From the NCBI RefSeq assembly GCF_000284595.1, contig NC_017671.1, positions 2,513,001-2,577,000 on the forward strand: a DNA stretch of 64,000 nt, in the 5' to 3' direction. The stretch is from Stenotrophomonas maltophilia D457. Its GTDB lineage: Bacteria; Pseudomonadota; Gammaproteobacteria; Xanthomonadales; Xanthomonadaceae. Below are positions 51,103 to 59,755 of this stretch, one piece after another (within the stretch, counting starts at the first letter, position 1; every line of letters starts with the position of its first letter). The notes beneath the pieces are model-generated. The model saw only the letters and a program-made list of their open reading frames with translations, did not search any database and was not told the origin of the DNA. A program made the position numbers and the translations under genes.

Positions 51103-52689
51103 ATGGCGGTGCGTCCGCTGCGCGCCATCTACCAGATCGACCCCTACCTGTTCCGCGACAGCGACGGCCGCGGCTGGGGCACGCTGGATGGCATCACGGA
51201 AAAGCTGGACTACCTGCAGTGGCTTGGCATCAGCCATGTCTGGCTGCTGCCGTTCTACTGCAACGCCGGCCGCGATGGTGGCTACGATGTCACCGATCAC
51301 TACCGTATCGATCCGCGCCTGGGCGACCAGGCCGCGTTCCAGCGCCTGGTCGATGCCGCCGACGCACGTGGCATCGGCATCATCGTCGAACTGGTGATGC
51401 AGCACACCGCCAGCGCGCACCCGTGGTTCGTCGCCGCGCAGCAGGGTGACCCGGCCTGGCGCCGCTGGTACCTGTGGAGCGACCACATGCCTGACGACGG
51501 CCTGCAGCCGATGTTCCCGCCGATCGAGGCCGCTGTCTGGACATGGGATGCCGAGGCCGGCGCGTTCAACCGGCACATGTTCTACCGGCACGAGCCAGAC
51601 CTCGACCTGGCCCATGCGCCGGTACGCGAGGAACTGATGCAGGTAATGACGTTCTGGCTGCAGCGCGGCGTGGCCGGCTTCCGCGTCGACGCGGTCCCGT
51701 ACATGGTCGAGCGCGCCCGCCACGCGGACCCGCGCGACGACGGGCTGTGGCTGCTGGAGGCGATGCGCGCCACGGCAGACGCGCAGCAACCAGGGCTGCC
51801 ACTGATCGGCGAAGCGGATGTCCGCGCGTCCCACTACGGTGACTTCCTGTGCCACGGGCGGCGGCTTTCGCACCTGCTGGATTTCCACCTCAACAATCAT
51901 TTCTTCCTCGCACTGGCACGCGGCGATGCCAGCGAAGTGGCCCGGGTCATGGCCGAATACGGCCCGCACGCGCCGCCGGACACACGCATTGCCTGGCTGC
52001 GCAACAATGATGAACTGGACCTGGAGCAGCTGGAGCCGGATGAGCGCGAAGCGGTGATGGAACGCTTCGCTCCTGAGCGTGGCATGCGCATCTATGGCCG
52101 TGGCATCCGCCGCCGGCTGGCACCGATGCTGGACGGCGACATCGCATGGCAGGCGATGGCCTGGGCGGCGCTGCTGTCGCTGGGCCAGGTGCCGGTGGTG
52201 CGCTATGGCGAGGAGATCGGCCTCGGTGATTGCCTGGAGCTGCCCGAACGCAATGCCGTGCGCATGCCGATGCACTGGCATGACCGCCCAGGGGCTGGGT
52301 TCACCGACCAACCGCGGCATGCCTGGCGCGCGCCACCGGCAGACGGCCCCTACGGTTACCGCACGGTGAATGTCGAGGCGCAACGCGCGACGCCGGGCTC
52401 ACTGCTGCTGCGGGTGCGCGAGCTGCTGCAGCAACGCAATGCCCATCCCGTGCTGCAGCAGGGGCCACACACGCTCGACCCACCCTCACCCGCGCTGCTG
52501 ATGCTCCGCTTCGGTGAGGCACCCCATCAGGCACTGGCACTGATCAACTTCGGCGACAACCCGGTTGAGGTGGACGTACCCCTGCACGGCCCGCTGCACA
52601 CGCTGGTGGGCCACGGCGCCAGGCTGCAGGGTCGCCGCTGCTACCTGCAGGGCCATGGCTATACGTGGCTGGCTGCCGAGGGTGCCTGA
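51103..52689 (+). CDS. GH13 alpha-amylase-family enzyme (trehalose-synthase-like)
   Basis: A 528-residue (beta/alpha)8 enzyme. From the ATG at 51103 (GGAGAAG before it; a GTG lies five codons earlier) the catalytic residues are Asp196 in GFRVDAV, Glu237 in IGEADVRA and Asp303 in RNNDELD. RHEPDLDLAHAPVREEL and GGYDVTDHYRID are typical of trehalose synthases and related maltose or sucrose enzymes. Conserved region I reads IIVELVMQHT where most GH13 enzymes have DLVxNH, so two invariant residues are replaced (D to E, N to Q). The last 31 nt overlap the convergent oxidoreductase gene. The substrate is probably an alpha-glucan or trehalose-like sugar. Confidence 0.85.
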   Translation: MAVRPLRAIYQIDPYLFRDSDGRGWGTLDGITEKLDYLQWLGISHVWLLPFYCNAGRDGGYDVTDHYRIDPRLGDQAAFQRLVDAADARGIGIIVELVMQHTASAHPWFVAAQQGDPAWRRWYLWSDHMPDDGLQPMFPPIEAAVWTWDAEAGAFNRHMFYRHEPDLDLAHAPVREELMQVMTFWLQRGVAGFRVDAVPYMVERARHADPRDDGLWLLEAMRATADAQQPGLPLIGEADVRASHYGDFLCHGRRLSHLLDFHLNNHFFLALARGDASEVARVMAEYGPHAPPDTRIAWLRNNDELDLEQLEPDEREAVMERFAPERGMRIYGRGIRRRLAPMLDGDIAWQAMAWAALLSLGQVPVVRYGEEIGLGDCLELPERNAVRMPMHWHDRPGAGFTDQPRHAWRAPPADGPYGYRTVNVEAQRATPGSLLLRVRELLQQRNAHPVLQQGPHTLDPPSPALLMLRFGEAPHQALALINFGDNPVEVDVPLHGPLHTLVGHGARLQGRRCYLQGHGYTWLAAEGA

Positions 52690-53645
52690 GTGCGCAGCGC
52701 AGGCAGTACGTGTTCGGCGAAGTCGTCGATGAAGCGTTCCTGCTCGCGGTTCACGTTGTGCAGGTAGATGCGATCGAACCCCAGGGACTGCAGCTCCTGC
52801 AGCCAGGCCCGATGCTGGCCCAGTTCTGCCGAGACATGCACGTGCTCGCGCACCACCTCGGCGCTGACCGATCGGGCCTGTGCTTCGAACTGTTCGGGCT
52901 GGTCCATGCCTTCGGCCAGTTCCGGCGGCAGCACGTTGGCGCTCCACTGCTCCATCGCGCCTTCCAGCGCCGCCTGTTCGGCGCGCGCGTAGGAGAGCTT
53001 GGCCTGCAGGTACATCGGCTTGCCCCTGCCGCCGCCGTCCTCGAACGCCGCCACCACACGCCGCAACTGCGCCAGTGGCTGGCTGATGGTGATCAGGCCA
53101 TCGGCCCAGCCCCCCATCCAGCGTGCGGTTTCCTCGGTGACGGCCGCCCCCAGCAGCGGCAGGGGAAGCGCCGGGCGACTGTAGAGCCGTGCCTGGCGCA
53201 CCCGGAAGCCACCGTCGTGGTCGACCTGCTCGCCGCCCCACAGCCGCCGCATCACCTCGGCCGCATCGCGTAATGCCTTCTGCCGCTCGCGCTTGGCTGG
53301 CCACGGCTGGCCGGTGATGCGCTCGTTCAGGGCCTCGCCGGTACCCAGCGCCAGCCAGATCCGGCCCGGCGCCAACTGCTCCAGCGTCGCCGCTGCCTGT
53401 GCCACCAATGCCGGGTGCTGGCGCAGCATCGGGCAGGTCACCATGCCCAGGGTCAATGCGCTCTGCACCGCCAGCGCGCCGGCCCATACCCAGCTGTGGC
53501 CGGACTGCCCTTGCGCGGTCGTCCACGGGTGGAAATGGTCCGAGCACATCAAAGCCTCGAATCCCGCCTGTTCGGCGCGCAGCGCCAGGCCCAGCAAGGT
53601 GGCGGGCGGGAACTGCTCATGCGATGCGTGGTAGCCGATGGTCAT
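52659..53645 (-). CDS. LLM-class FMN oxidoreductase (TIGR03885-like)
   Basis: A 328-residue luciferase-like monooxygenase fold: TIGYHASHEQFPPATLLGLA, ALMCSDHFHPWTTAQGQSGH, LAPGRIWLALGTGEALNERI. The pattern matches the non-F420 flavin oxidoreductase subfamily TIGR03885, which often stands next to an amylase-family gene, as here. The substrate is unknown. Its 3' end is antisense to the last 31 nt of the GH13 gene. The start MTIGYHAS at 53645 is chosen by homology; a frame opens nine codons upstream. Confidence 0.85.
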   Translation of the reverse strand: MTIGYHASHEQFPPATLLGLALRAEQAGFEALMCSDHFHPWTTAQGQSGHSWVWAGALAVQSALTLGMVTCPMLRQHPALVAQAAATLEQLAPGRIWLALGTGEALNERITGQPWPAKRERQKALRDAAEVMRRLWGGEQVDHDGGFRVRQARLYSRPALPLPLLGAAVTEETARWMGGWADGLITISQPLAQLRRVVAAFEDGGGRGKPMYLQAKLSYARAEQAALEGAMEQWSANVLPPELAEGMDQPEQFEAQARSVSAEVVREHVHVSAELGQHRAWLQELQSLGFDRIYLHNVNREQERFIDDFAEHVLPALRTQAPSAASHV

Positions 53646-53704
53646 CACGGATTCCGTGCGGGGACTGGACACGATGGCAACACCCCTCCAGCTAAAACGG
53701 CGTC

Positions 53705-54088
53705 ATGGAAACGAACACCTCCTGCATCGGGCATCGACGCTGGGCTATCGCCGAAGGCTACATTCCAGCCTGGAGCAACGGCCCGTCGCCGGAGATGCAG
53801 AGTCACGAAACCTGCTGCGTCCTCAATGCGGGCAACGAGGACGCGCATGTCACGCTGACCCTCTACTTCGAGGACCGCGATCCTGTCGGTCCCTACCGGA
53901 TCACCGTGCCAGCACGACGCACCTGCCACCTGCGCTTCAACGACCTGCAGGATCCGGCGCCGGTACCACGCGGCACCGGCTTCGCCACCCTCATCGAATC
54001 CGACCAGCCGATCATCGTGCAGCACACGCGGCTGGATTCACGGCAGCCGGCCAACAGCATCATGACCACGATCGCCCATCCCTTGTGA
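53705..54088 (+). CDS. Sensory rhodopsin transducer-family protein
   Basis: A 127-residue beta-rich protein: RRWAIAEGYIPAWSNGPSPE, SHETCCVLNAGNEDAHVTLT, YFEDRDPVGPYRITVPARRT, CHLRFNDL and PIIVQHTRLDSRQPANSIMT. This is the ASRT family (Anabaena sensory rhodopsin transducer), a soluble tetrameric beta-sandwich. Most members, as here, lack a rhodopsin gene beside them and may bind carbohydrates or DNA. The function in this organism is unknown. Confidence 0.87.
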   Translation: METNTSCIGHRRWAIAEGYIPAWSNGPSPEMQSHETCCVLNAGNEDAHVTLTLYFEDRDPVGPYRITVPARRTCHLRFNDLQDPAPVPRGTGFATLIESDQPIIVQHTRLDSRQPANSIMTTIAHPL

Positions 54089-54189
54089 AGCACCGTGCGC
54101 AGTCGTCCACGCTGCCACGACACCGCGCCCTCCGGCCGTTTACCCGCGCCGAGCGAGACTGCCGCCAGGTTCCCTTTCGGAGAGTGACG

Positions 54190-55056
54190 ATGGCCCTGCC
54201 CGACTACCCACGTCCGCCCTTCCCGGCGCAGCAGCAATCCTTCCCCGGCAAGACCGCGCAGATGCAGCTCCGGCCGGACCACGGCGAGGACAGCTACCGC
54301 GGCCATGGCCTGCTGCAGGGCAAGAAGGCACTGATCACCGGCGGTGACAGCGGCATCGGCGCAGCGGTGGCCATCGCTTTCGCGCGCGAGGGTGCCGACG
54401 TCGCCATCGCCTTTCTTGATGGCGAGCAGGACGACGCCCGCCATGTGCAGCAGCAGATCGAACAGGCCGGGCGCAAGGCCGTGCTGGTGCCCTGTGACAT
54501 CAGCGACCCGGCGCAGGCGCGCTCGCTCGTCGACCGCGTGGCCAGCGAGCTGGACGGTCTCGACATCCTGGTCAACAACGCGGCCTACCAGCGCTACTAC
54601 GAGCACTTCGACGACATCACCCTGGATGATTGGAAGCGGACGTTCGATACCAATGTCCATGCCGTGTTCAATCTGACGCGGTTGTGCGTGCCACACCTGC
54701 GCGGTGGCGGCGCGATCATCAACACCGCATCGGTCAATTCCAAGCGACCGACCCCGAACATCCTTCCGTACTCTGCGACCAAGGGCGCCGTCGCCAACCT
54801 GACGCTGGGGCTGGCGGGCCTGCTGGCCGAGCATCAGATACGCGTCAACGCCGTGCTGCCCGGCCCGATCTGGACGCCGTTCATTCCGGCAGGCATGGCC
54901 GCCGAAGAGGTCGAACAATTCGGCTCGCAGACGCCGTTCGGCCGCCCCGGGCAGCCCGCGGAACTGGCCTCGGCCTACGTGATGCTGGCTTCGGACAGCG
55001 CCAGTTATACCTCCGGTGCCTTGCTGACCATTTCCGGCGGCGCGGCAACGCTGTGA
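54190..55056 (+). CDS. SDR-family oxidoreductase (YghA/general-stress type)
   Basis: A 288-residue short-chain dehydrogenase. An N-terminal extension (PDYPRPPFPAQQQSFPGKTA) and the NAD(P) loop GGDSGIG (51-57) are characteristic of the YghA/YhdF stress-protein subgroup. NNAAYQ, the catalytic serine in NTASVNS and the YSATKGA tyrosine-lysine pair are present, and the C-terminus has SYTSGALLTISGG. GGAGAG precedes the ATG at 54190. The substrate is not known. The MscS gene follows by six bases, so they are likely cotranscribed. Confidence 0.9.
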   Translation: MALPDYPRPPFPAQQQSFPGKTAQMQLRPDHGEDSYRGHGLLQGKKALITGGDSGIGAAVAIAFAREGADVAIAFLDGEQDDARHVQQQIEQAGRKAVLVPCDISDPAQARSLVDRVASELDGLDILVNNAAYQRYYEHFDDITLDDWKRTFDTNVHAVFNLTRLCVPHLRGGGAIINTASVNSKRPTPNILPYSATKGAVANLTLGLAGLLAEHQIRVNAVLPGPIWTPFIPAGMAAEEVEQFGSQTPFGRPGQPAELASAYVMLASDSASYTSGALLTISGGAATL

Positions 55057-55062
55057 CCGCCC

Positions 55063-55656
55063 ATGGCTGGACTGCCTGCCTGGATCGCGGATTGGCTGCT
55101 GGTGGTGGTACCGGTGGCCGAGGTGCTGGTCATTCTCGGGGTGGCCTGGCTGATGGTGCGTGCACTGGCGTGGCTGCTCGTGCAGGCCCGGCAGCGCGGC
55201 AGGCTGGCTCCAGAGCTTCATGTGGGCCTGCGCCGCGGCGGTGCTTTGCTGCTGTATCTGGCGGCTGCGCTGCTGATACTGGAGCGACTTGGCGTTTCGC
55301 GCTCGGTGCTGTGGACCGCGCTGACCGGGTTCATGGCGGTCGGCGCGGTGGCGTTCTTCGCCGCGTGGAGCGTGTTGTCCAACCTGTTCTGTTCGTTCCT
55401 GATCGTGGCTACGCGCCCGTTCCGCATCAACGACACGATCGAAGTGCTGGAAAGCGTGGACAAGCCGGGCCTGTGCGGCCAGGTGGTGGACATCAACCTG
55501 ATCTACACCACGCTGAGTGACCGTGGCGAAGGCGCGCGCGGTTGTCTGCTGCGCGTGCCGAACTCGTTGTTCTTCCAGCGCATCACCCGGCACTGGGGTG
55601 ACAGCGGCTATTCGCAGCTGCCGGGCAGCCTGCCGATAAAGGGCAAGGTGCGCTGA
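55063..55656 (+). CDS. Small mechanosensitive channel, MscS family
   Basis: A 197-residue protein with three hydrophobic spans (LLVVVPVAEVLVILGVAWLM, GGALLLYLAAALLILERLGV, VLWTALTGFMAVGAVAFFAA). The third continues into the MscS pore region and beta domain (WSVLSNLFCSFLIVATRPFR, INDTIEVLESV, VVDINLIYTTLSD, RVPNSLFFQR). The carboxy-terminal cytoplasmic vestibule is short compared with E. coli MscS (286 residues). It probably releases solutes on osmotic downshift. A SMAG pair follows seven bases after the stop. Confidence 0.87.
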   Translation: MAGLPAWIADWLLVVVPVAEVLVILGVAWLMVRALAWLLVQARQRGRLAPELHVGLRRGGALLLYLAAALLILERLGVSRSVLWTALTGFMAVGAVAFFAAWSVLSNLFCSFLIVATRPFRINDTIEVLESVDKPGLCGQVVDINLIYTTLSDRGEGARGCLLRVPNSLFFQRITRHWGDSGYSQLPGSLPIKGKVR

Positions 55657-55662
55657 GTCGCT

Positions 55663-55750
55663 GTAGAGCCGAGCCCATGCTCGGCTCGCTGCGCGCAGCG
55701 CAGGGTGCGTCGCGGCCGAACGGAGCGCAGCCGAGCGTGGGCTCGGCTCA
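55663..55750. repeat. SMAG-type palindrome pair after the MscS gene
   Basis: GTAG leads into GAGCCGAGC-CCAT-GCTCGGCTC (55666-55687), a nine-base perfect hairpin. A second copy, AGCCGAGC-GTGG-GCTCGGCT (55729-55748), lies 41 nt on, without a clean CTAC end. It sits between converging mscS and macB, where it probably serves as a transcription end for both. Confidence 0.8.
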
Positions 55751-55770
55751 AGGTGCCACAGCGGGCGACC

Positions 55771-57714
55771 CTACTCCGCTGCCAATGCCTGGATCGGGTC
55801 CAGCCGTGCGGCGTTGCGTGCCGGGAAGTAGCCGAAACCGAGCCCGATCGCAGACGAACATGCCAGCGCGGCGAGCACCGGCCCGGGCGTGAACAGGAAG
55901 GGCACCCCCAGCGACAGCAGGCTGGACAGCGCACCCACGGCGAAGGCCAGCAGTACGCCCAGCACGCCACCGGACAGGCAGATCAGCACCGCCTCGATCA
56001 GGAACTGGCGCAGGATGTCGCCCTGCCTCGCCCCCACCGCCAGCCGCACGCCGATCTCGCGCACGCGCTCCTTCACCGACACCAGCATGATGTTCATCAC
56101 GCCCACGCCGCCAACCACCAGCGCCACCGCCGCGATCGCCGAAACCAGCGCCGCCATGGTCTGGCTGGATTTCATCACCGCCTTGCGGATCTGGTCCGAG
56201 TTGTAGATGAAGAAATCGCGACGACCATGCAGGCGCTCCAGCTCGGCGCCCAGCGAGGCCTCGGCGGCATTGGTGGGTACGTTGTCGCGTACGCGCACGG
56301 TGATGCTCTCCAGGCGCTGGCTGCCCAGCAGCCGGGAGGCAGCCGACGTATAGGGAACGTAGACGGTTGGCGTGGCCCCACCGGCGAATGCATTGGCACC
56401 CACCACGCCGATCACCTCGACCGGCATGCCGCCCAGCAGCACCGTGCTGCCGATAGGGTTGCCAGCGAACAGTGCCTTCGCTGCCTTCTGGTCGACCACG
56501 CCCACTGCCCGATGCGCCTCCACCTCGGCATCGGTGAAGAACCGGCCGGCCCTCAGGCGCAGCCCGCGCACGCGCGGCAGATCCGCACCGGCGCCCAGTA
56601 CCTGCGTATTGGCTCGTCGGCCGCCCTGCAGTGCTGCTACCGAACCGCTGAGGTTGGGGCTGACACTGTCCACGTAACTCAGGGCCGCCAGGTGATCGGC
56701 ATCGCCTACCACCAGCGTCTCGATCTCCGCCGAGCGCGGGTCACCGAAATCGGCGCCCGGGAAGATCTCCAGCGTGCTGGCGCCCAGCGCGTTTATCTGC
56801 GCCTCGACCTGCGCCTGCGCGCCTTTGCCCAGCGCAACCACGGTCACCACCGCGGCCACGCCGATGATGATGCCGAGCATGGTCAGCAGGGTGCGCAGGC
56901 GATGGGCCAGCATCGAACGCACCGCCATGCGCGTCGCCTCGCGCACGGCATCGATGCGGGCGCGCCGCTCGGTAGCCGCCGTGGATGTGCGCGCCGGTGC
57001 GTCCGCACCCTGCCGCACCGAAGGGCCTCGCTCCTGGCGATCCGCCACCACACGCCCATCGGCGATCTCGATCACCCGTGACGCGTGGGCAGCAATCGCC
57101 GCATCATGGGTGACCAGGATCACGGTATGGCCCTGCGCATGCAGGCGCTCGAGCTCGGCCATCACCTGCCTGCCACTGGCATGATCCAGCGCGCCGGTCG
57201 GCTCATCGGCCAGCACGATCGCGCCGCCGTTCATCAGCGAGCGTGCGATGGAGACGCGCTGCTGCTGGCCGCCGGACAACTGGCTGGGCCGGTTCGCGGT
57301 CCGCTCGCCCAGGCCGAGCGTTTCCAGCAGCAGGCGGGCACGCGTGGTGCGCGCATCGGCCTCCACCCCGGCATAGACGGCGGGCAAGGCCACGTTCTCG
57401 GTGGCACTGAGGTTCTCCATCAGGTTGTAGCGCTGGAAGATGAAGCCGAAGTGCTCGCGGCGCAGGCGCGCCAGCTGGTCAGGCGACATCTGCTCGGTCG
57501 CAGCCCCCTCCACGCGGTAGCTGCCTTCGGTCGGCCGATCCAGGCAGCCCAGGATGTTCATCAGCGTGGACTTGCCCGAACCCGAGGGGCCGATGATGGC
57601 GATGAACTCGCCGGCATCGATGCGCAGCGAGACCTCCTTCAGCACCACCACCTCGCCGGCGGCCGAGCGATAGGCGCGCGATACGCCCTTCAATTCCAGC
57701 AGTGCGTCGGCCAT
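55771..57714 (-). CDS. macB: MacB-type ABC efflux transporter (ATPase plus permease)
   Basis: A 647-residue protein. The N-terminal ATPase has Walker A GPSGSGKST, the signature LSGGQQQRV and Walker B/ DEPTGALD. A linker leads to the first TM helix (RLRTLLTMLGIIIGVAAVVT), a large periplasmic domain (about 300-520), and three more TM helices (MAALVSAIAAVALVVGGVGV, FLIEAVLICLSGGVLGVLLA, the last followed by FGYFPARNAARLDPIQALAAE). MacB drives efflux of macrolides and peptides with MacA and a TolC-type channel. I take the ATG at 57714; a GTG at 57720 would overlap macA. No TolC-like macC gene follows, unlike MacABCsm of S. maltophilia. Confidence 0.9.
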   Translation of the reverse strand: MADALLELKGVSRAYRSAAGEVVVLKEVSLRIDAGEFIAIIGPSGSGKSTLMNILGCLDRPTEGSYRVEGAATEQMSPDQLARLRREHFGFIFQRYNLMENLSATENVALPAVYAGVEADARTTRARLLLETLGLGERTANRPSQLSGGQQQRVSIARSLMNGGAIVLADEPTGALDHASGRQVMAELERLHAQGHTVILVTHDAAIAAHASRVIEIADGRVVADRQERGPSVRQGADAPARTSTAATERRARIDAVREATRMAVRSMLAHRLRTLLTMLGIIIGVAAVVTVVALGKGAQAQVEAQINALGASTLEIFPGADFGDPRSAEIETLVVGDADHLAALSYVDSVSPNLSGSVAALQGGRRANTQVLGAGADLPRVRGLRLRAGRFFTDAEVEAHRAVGVVDQKAAKALFAGNPIGSTVLLGGMPVEVIGVVGANAFAGGATPTVYVPYTSAASRLLGSQRLESITVRVRDNVPTNAAEASLGAELERLHGRRDFFIYNSDQIRKAVMKSSQTMAALVSAIAAVALVVGGVGVMNIMLVSVKERVREIGVRLAVGARQGDILRQFLIEAVLICLSGGVLGVLLAFAVGALSSLLSLGVPFLFTPGPVLAALACSSAIGLGFGYFPARNAARLDPIQALAAE

Positions 57715-57716
57715 GC

Positions 57717-58898
57717 TCACATCCCCAGCAGGCTGGTGGGTTCGGCATCGCCACCGCTGGGCGCCTGGCCGACCACCACGTTCTCGCCCGCTTCCAGGCC
57801 AGAGAGGATCTGCACCGCGGTGGCGGTGCGCAGGCCGGTAGTCACAGCGCGCTCGTGGGCGCGGCCTTTCGCATCGACTACCCGCACGGTTGCGCCGTTG
57901 CCGTTCTTGTCGTCGGACTCGCTCAGGGCGGTCAGCGGCACCTGCAGTGCATTGGCCACGCGTGCCAGCTGGATCGTCACTTTCACCGTCATCGAAGGCT
58001 TCAGCATCAAGCCCGGATTGGCCACGTCGAACAGCCCCGCGTAGTACACCGCTTTCGGCGTCTGCGCCGATCCGCCGCTGTTGCCGCTGGACGCGTCGGC
58101 AATCGACGACGGCGCTGGCTCAAGCTGCTGCAGGTGCGATTCATAGCGGCGCCCGCTCGGTCCCAGCGTCGAGAACCACAACGGTTGGCCGGGTGCGATC
58201 AGTTCCACGTCAGCCTCGGCGATCTCGGCGCGCACCGTCATCGTGTCCATCTGTGCCAGCATCACGATGGTCGGCGTGGTCTGCATCGAGTTCAGCGTCT
58301 GCCCCGCCTTGGTGACGATGGCCACGATGTAGCCCTCGGACGGCGACACGATACGCGTGTAGCCCAGGTTGATGCGGGCGGTTTCCACCTGGGTCACCGC
58401 CTGGTCGATCTGCGCCTGCAACGCAGCGGCATCCGCGCGCGCCGCATCGCGCGCCACACGTGCCGCTTCGAAGCCTTCCTGCGAGACCAGCCGCGACGCC
58501 ACCAGCTGCGATTGGCGATCGTACGTGCGAAGGGCCTGGCGGTAGCGCGCCTGGCTGGCCGCATGTTGCGCACGCAGCGCGTTGGCGGCGGCTTCGGCAC
58601 TGCGCAGGGCAATGCGCTGCGGTTGTGAATCCACTTCGGCAATCAGGTCGCCGGCCTGCACGTGCTGGCCCAGCACCACATGCAGGCGCGTGACCTGCCC
58701 GGAGACCTGCGCGCCCACGGCCACCAGTTCTTTCGGATTGACCCGGCCGACCGCCTGCACGGTCTTTTCCAGACCGGCGACCCTTGCCGGTGCGGTGATC
58801 AACGCGGCATCCTCGCCATCGGCAAACGCCCACCAGCAACCGCCGCCGGCAAGAACGGCCAGCGTTGCGGCAATGATCCAGGTCCTGCGGTTGTTCAT
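57717..58898 (-). CDS. macA: MacA-type periplasmic adaptor (HlyD family)
   Basis: A 393-residue membrane-fusion protein: an N-terminal anchor (TWIIAATLAVLAGGGCWWAF), a lipoyl half-domain (VAVGAQVSGQVTRLHVVLGQ), a long helical hairpin (about 105-180, rich in Ala/Arg), the second lipoyl half, and a beta-barrel (MTVRAEIAEADVELIAPGQP). It links MacB to an outer-membrane channel. It ends two bases before the macB ATG, so the two form an operon. Its promoter region carries paired TGGAGA repeats shared with the divergent two-component operon. Confidence 0.9.
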   Translation of the reverse strand: MNNRRTWIIAATLAVLAGGGCWWAFADGEDAALITAPARVAGLEKTVQAVGRVNPKELVAVGAQVSGQVTRLHVVLGQHVQAGDLIAEVDSQPQRIALRSAEAAANALRAQHAASQARYRQALRTYDRQSQLVASRLVSQEGFEAARVARDAARADAAALQAQIDQAVTQVETARINLGYTRIVSPSEGYIVAIVTKAGQTLNSMQTTPTIVMLAQMDTMTVRAEIAEADVELIAPGQPLWFSTLGPSGRRYESHLQQLEPAPSSIADASSGNSGGSAQTPKAVYYAGLFDVANPGLMLKPSMTVKVTIQLARVANALQVPLTALSESDDKNGNGATVRVVDAKGRAHERAVTTGLRTATAVQILSGLEAGENVVVGQAPSGGDAEPTSLLGM

Positions 58899-58987
58899 CG
58901 AAACTTCCGGGGGTGCGTGCAGTCGCCCGGTGCGACCGCCAGGGCCGCAGTCTGGAAGCCCCAGGTGGATGTTTCTTGGAGCCGCTG

Positions 58988-59004
58988 TGGAGATTGGATG
59001 GAGA
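58988..59004 (-). promoter_or_regulatory. OmpR-type direct repeat upstream of macA
   Basis: TGGAGA occurs at 58988-58993 and 58999-59004, exactly 11 bases apart (TCTCCA on the minus strand). It lies about 90 bp upstream of the macA start. Same element as the triple repeat at 59060-59092, in opposite orientation. Confidence 0.6.
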
Positions 59005-59059
59005 CGCGACCGCCGTTCAGGGACCGCGTCGGCCGCTGAATCCATGGCGCGGCTCCACG

Positions 59060-59092
59060 CAATCTCGACACAATCTCGACCAAGTCTCCATC
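59060..59092 (+). promoter_or_regulatory. Three 11-bp direct repeats upstream of the two-component operon
   Basis: CAATCTCGACA, CAATCTCGACC and AAGTCTCCATC follow one another; the TCTC cores are at 59063, 59074 and 59085. Direct repeats at 11-bp intervals are how OmpR/PhoB-type winged-helix regulators bind. The array ends 43 bp before the 188-residue gene that leads the operon. Confidence 0.68.
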
Positions 59093-59135
59093 AACGGTCG
59101 CTAGCCTCGGCGGCCTCGCCGACTGCCAGCCTGCC

Positions 59136-59702
59136 GTGCCCCTTTCCTACCCGGACCTGCCACCCATCGATGTGCGCCGTGCCTACCTGGCGTGGTGTGC
59201 GCCTTCGCCGTGGCTGATCGCACTGGTGCTGGCATCGACCAGCACATGGATGTGGGTCGCACCGTATCCGCGACTGCCGTTGCTGGCCGGCTTCGGGGCC
59301 GCCGCCCTGCTGGGGTTCCGCAGTGACGGGCCCGGACGCACCCGCCGCTCCGGGTCGCTCGCATCGCTGGCCTTGATCGGCCTGGCGTTCTGGTCGGCAA
59401 CACCTCCGGCCGCCAACGTCAACCTGCATCTGCTGCTTGCGCCCGCCACCGCCGTGGTCGCCACCCTGCTGGCAGTGCGCCTGCGCGCCATCGTGGGCAT
59501 GGCCTCGCGGCTGCAGGCCCGGGTGAACGCCACCCCCATGGCCTCGCGCTGGAACGCGCTGCCTGCCGCGGTGTCTACCCTGACGCTGCAGCAGCTGCGC
59601 GGCGCGGGTTCGGTGGACCCCAGCCTGCAGCGCTCGCTGGTGCTGGCCACGCTGGCCTGGGCGGCCAACGAAGAGGCGCAGGCCAGGGAACGCCGACGAT
59701 GA
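59136..59702 (+). CDS. Membrane protein leading the two-component operon
   Basis: A 188-residue protein from a GTG start. Four hydrophobic segments are visible (PWLIALVLASTSTWMWV, LPLLAGFGAAALLGF, SLASLALIGLAFWSA, LLAPATAVVATLLAVRL), followed by a helical cytoplasmic tail. No family is recognised. Its stop overlaps a possible ATG of the response-regulator frame (ATGA). A membrane protein made with a histidine kinase of very small periplasmic loop may be its accessory sensor; inference. Confidence 0.7.
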   Translation: MPLSYPDLPPIDVRRAYLAWCAPSPWLIALVLASTSTWMWVAPYPRLPLLAGFGAAALLGFRSDGPGRTRRSGSLASLALIGLAFWSATPPAANVNLHLLLAPATAVVATLLAVRLRAIVGMASRLQARVNATPMASRWNALPAAVSTLTLQQLRGAGSVDPSLQRSLVLATLAWAANEEAQARERRR

Positions 59703-59755
59703 CCCTGCCCCTGATCCGGCCCCTGCCCGCCCTGGCCTCGAACCCGCCGTACGCC

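Noticed and set aside
55705..57081. A 458-codon plus-strand frame opposite macB
   Set aside because: macB has all ABC motifs on the minus strand. The opposite frame is His/Gln/Arg-rich shadow sequence.
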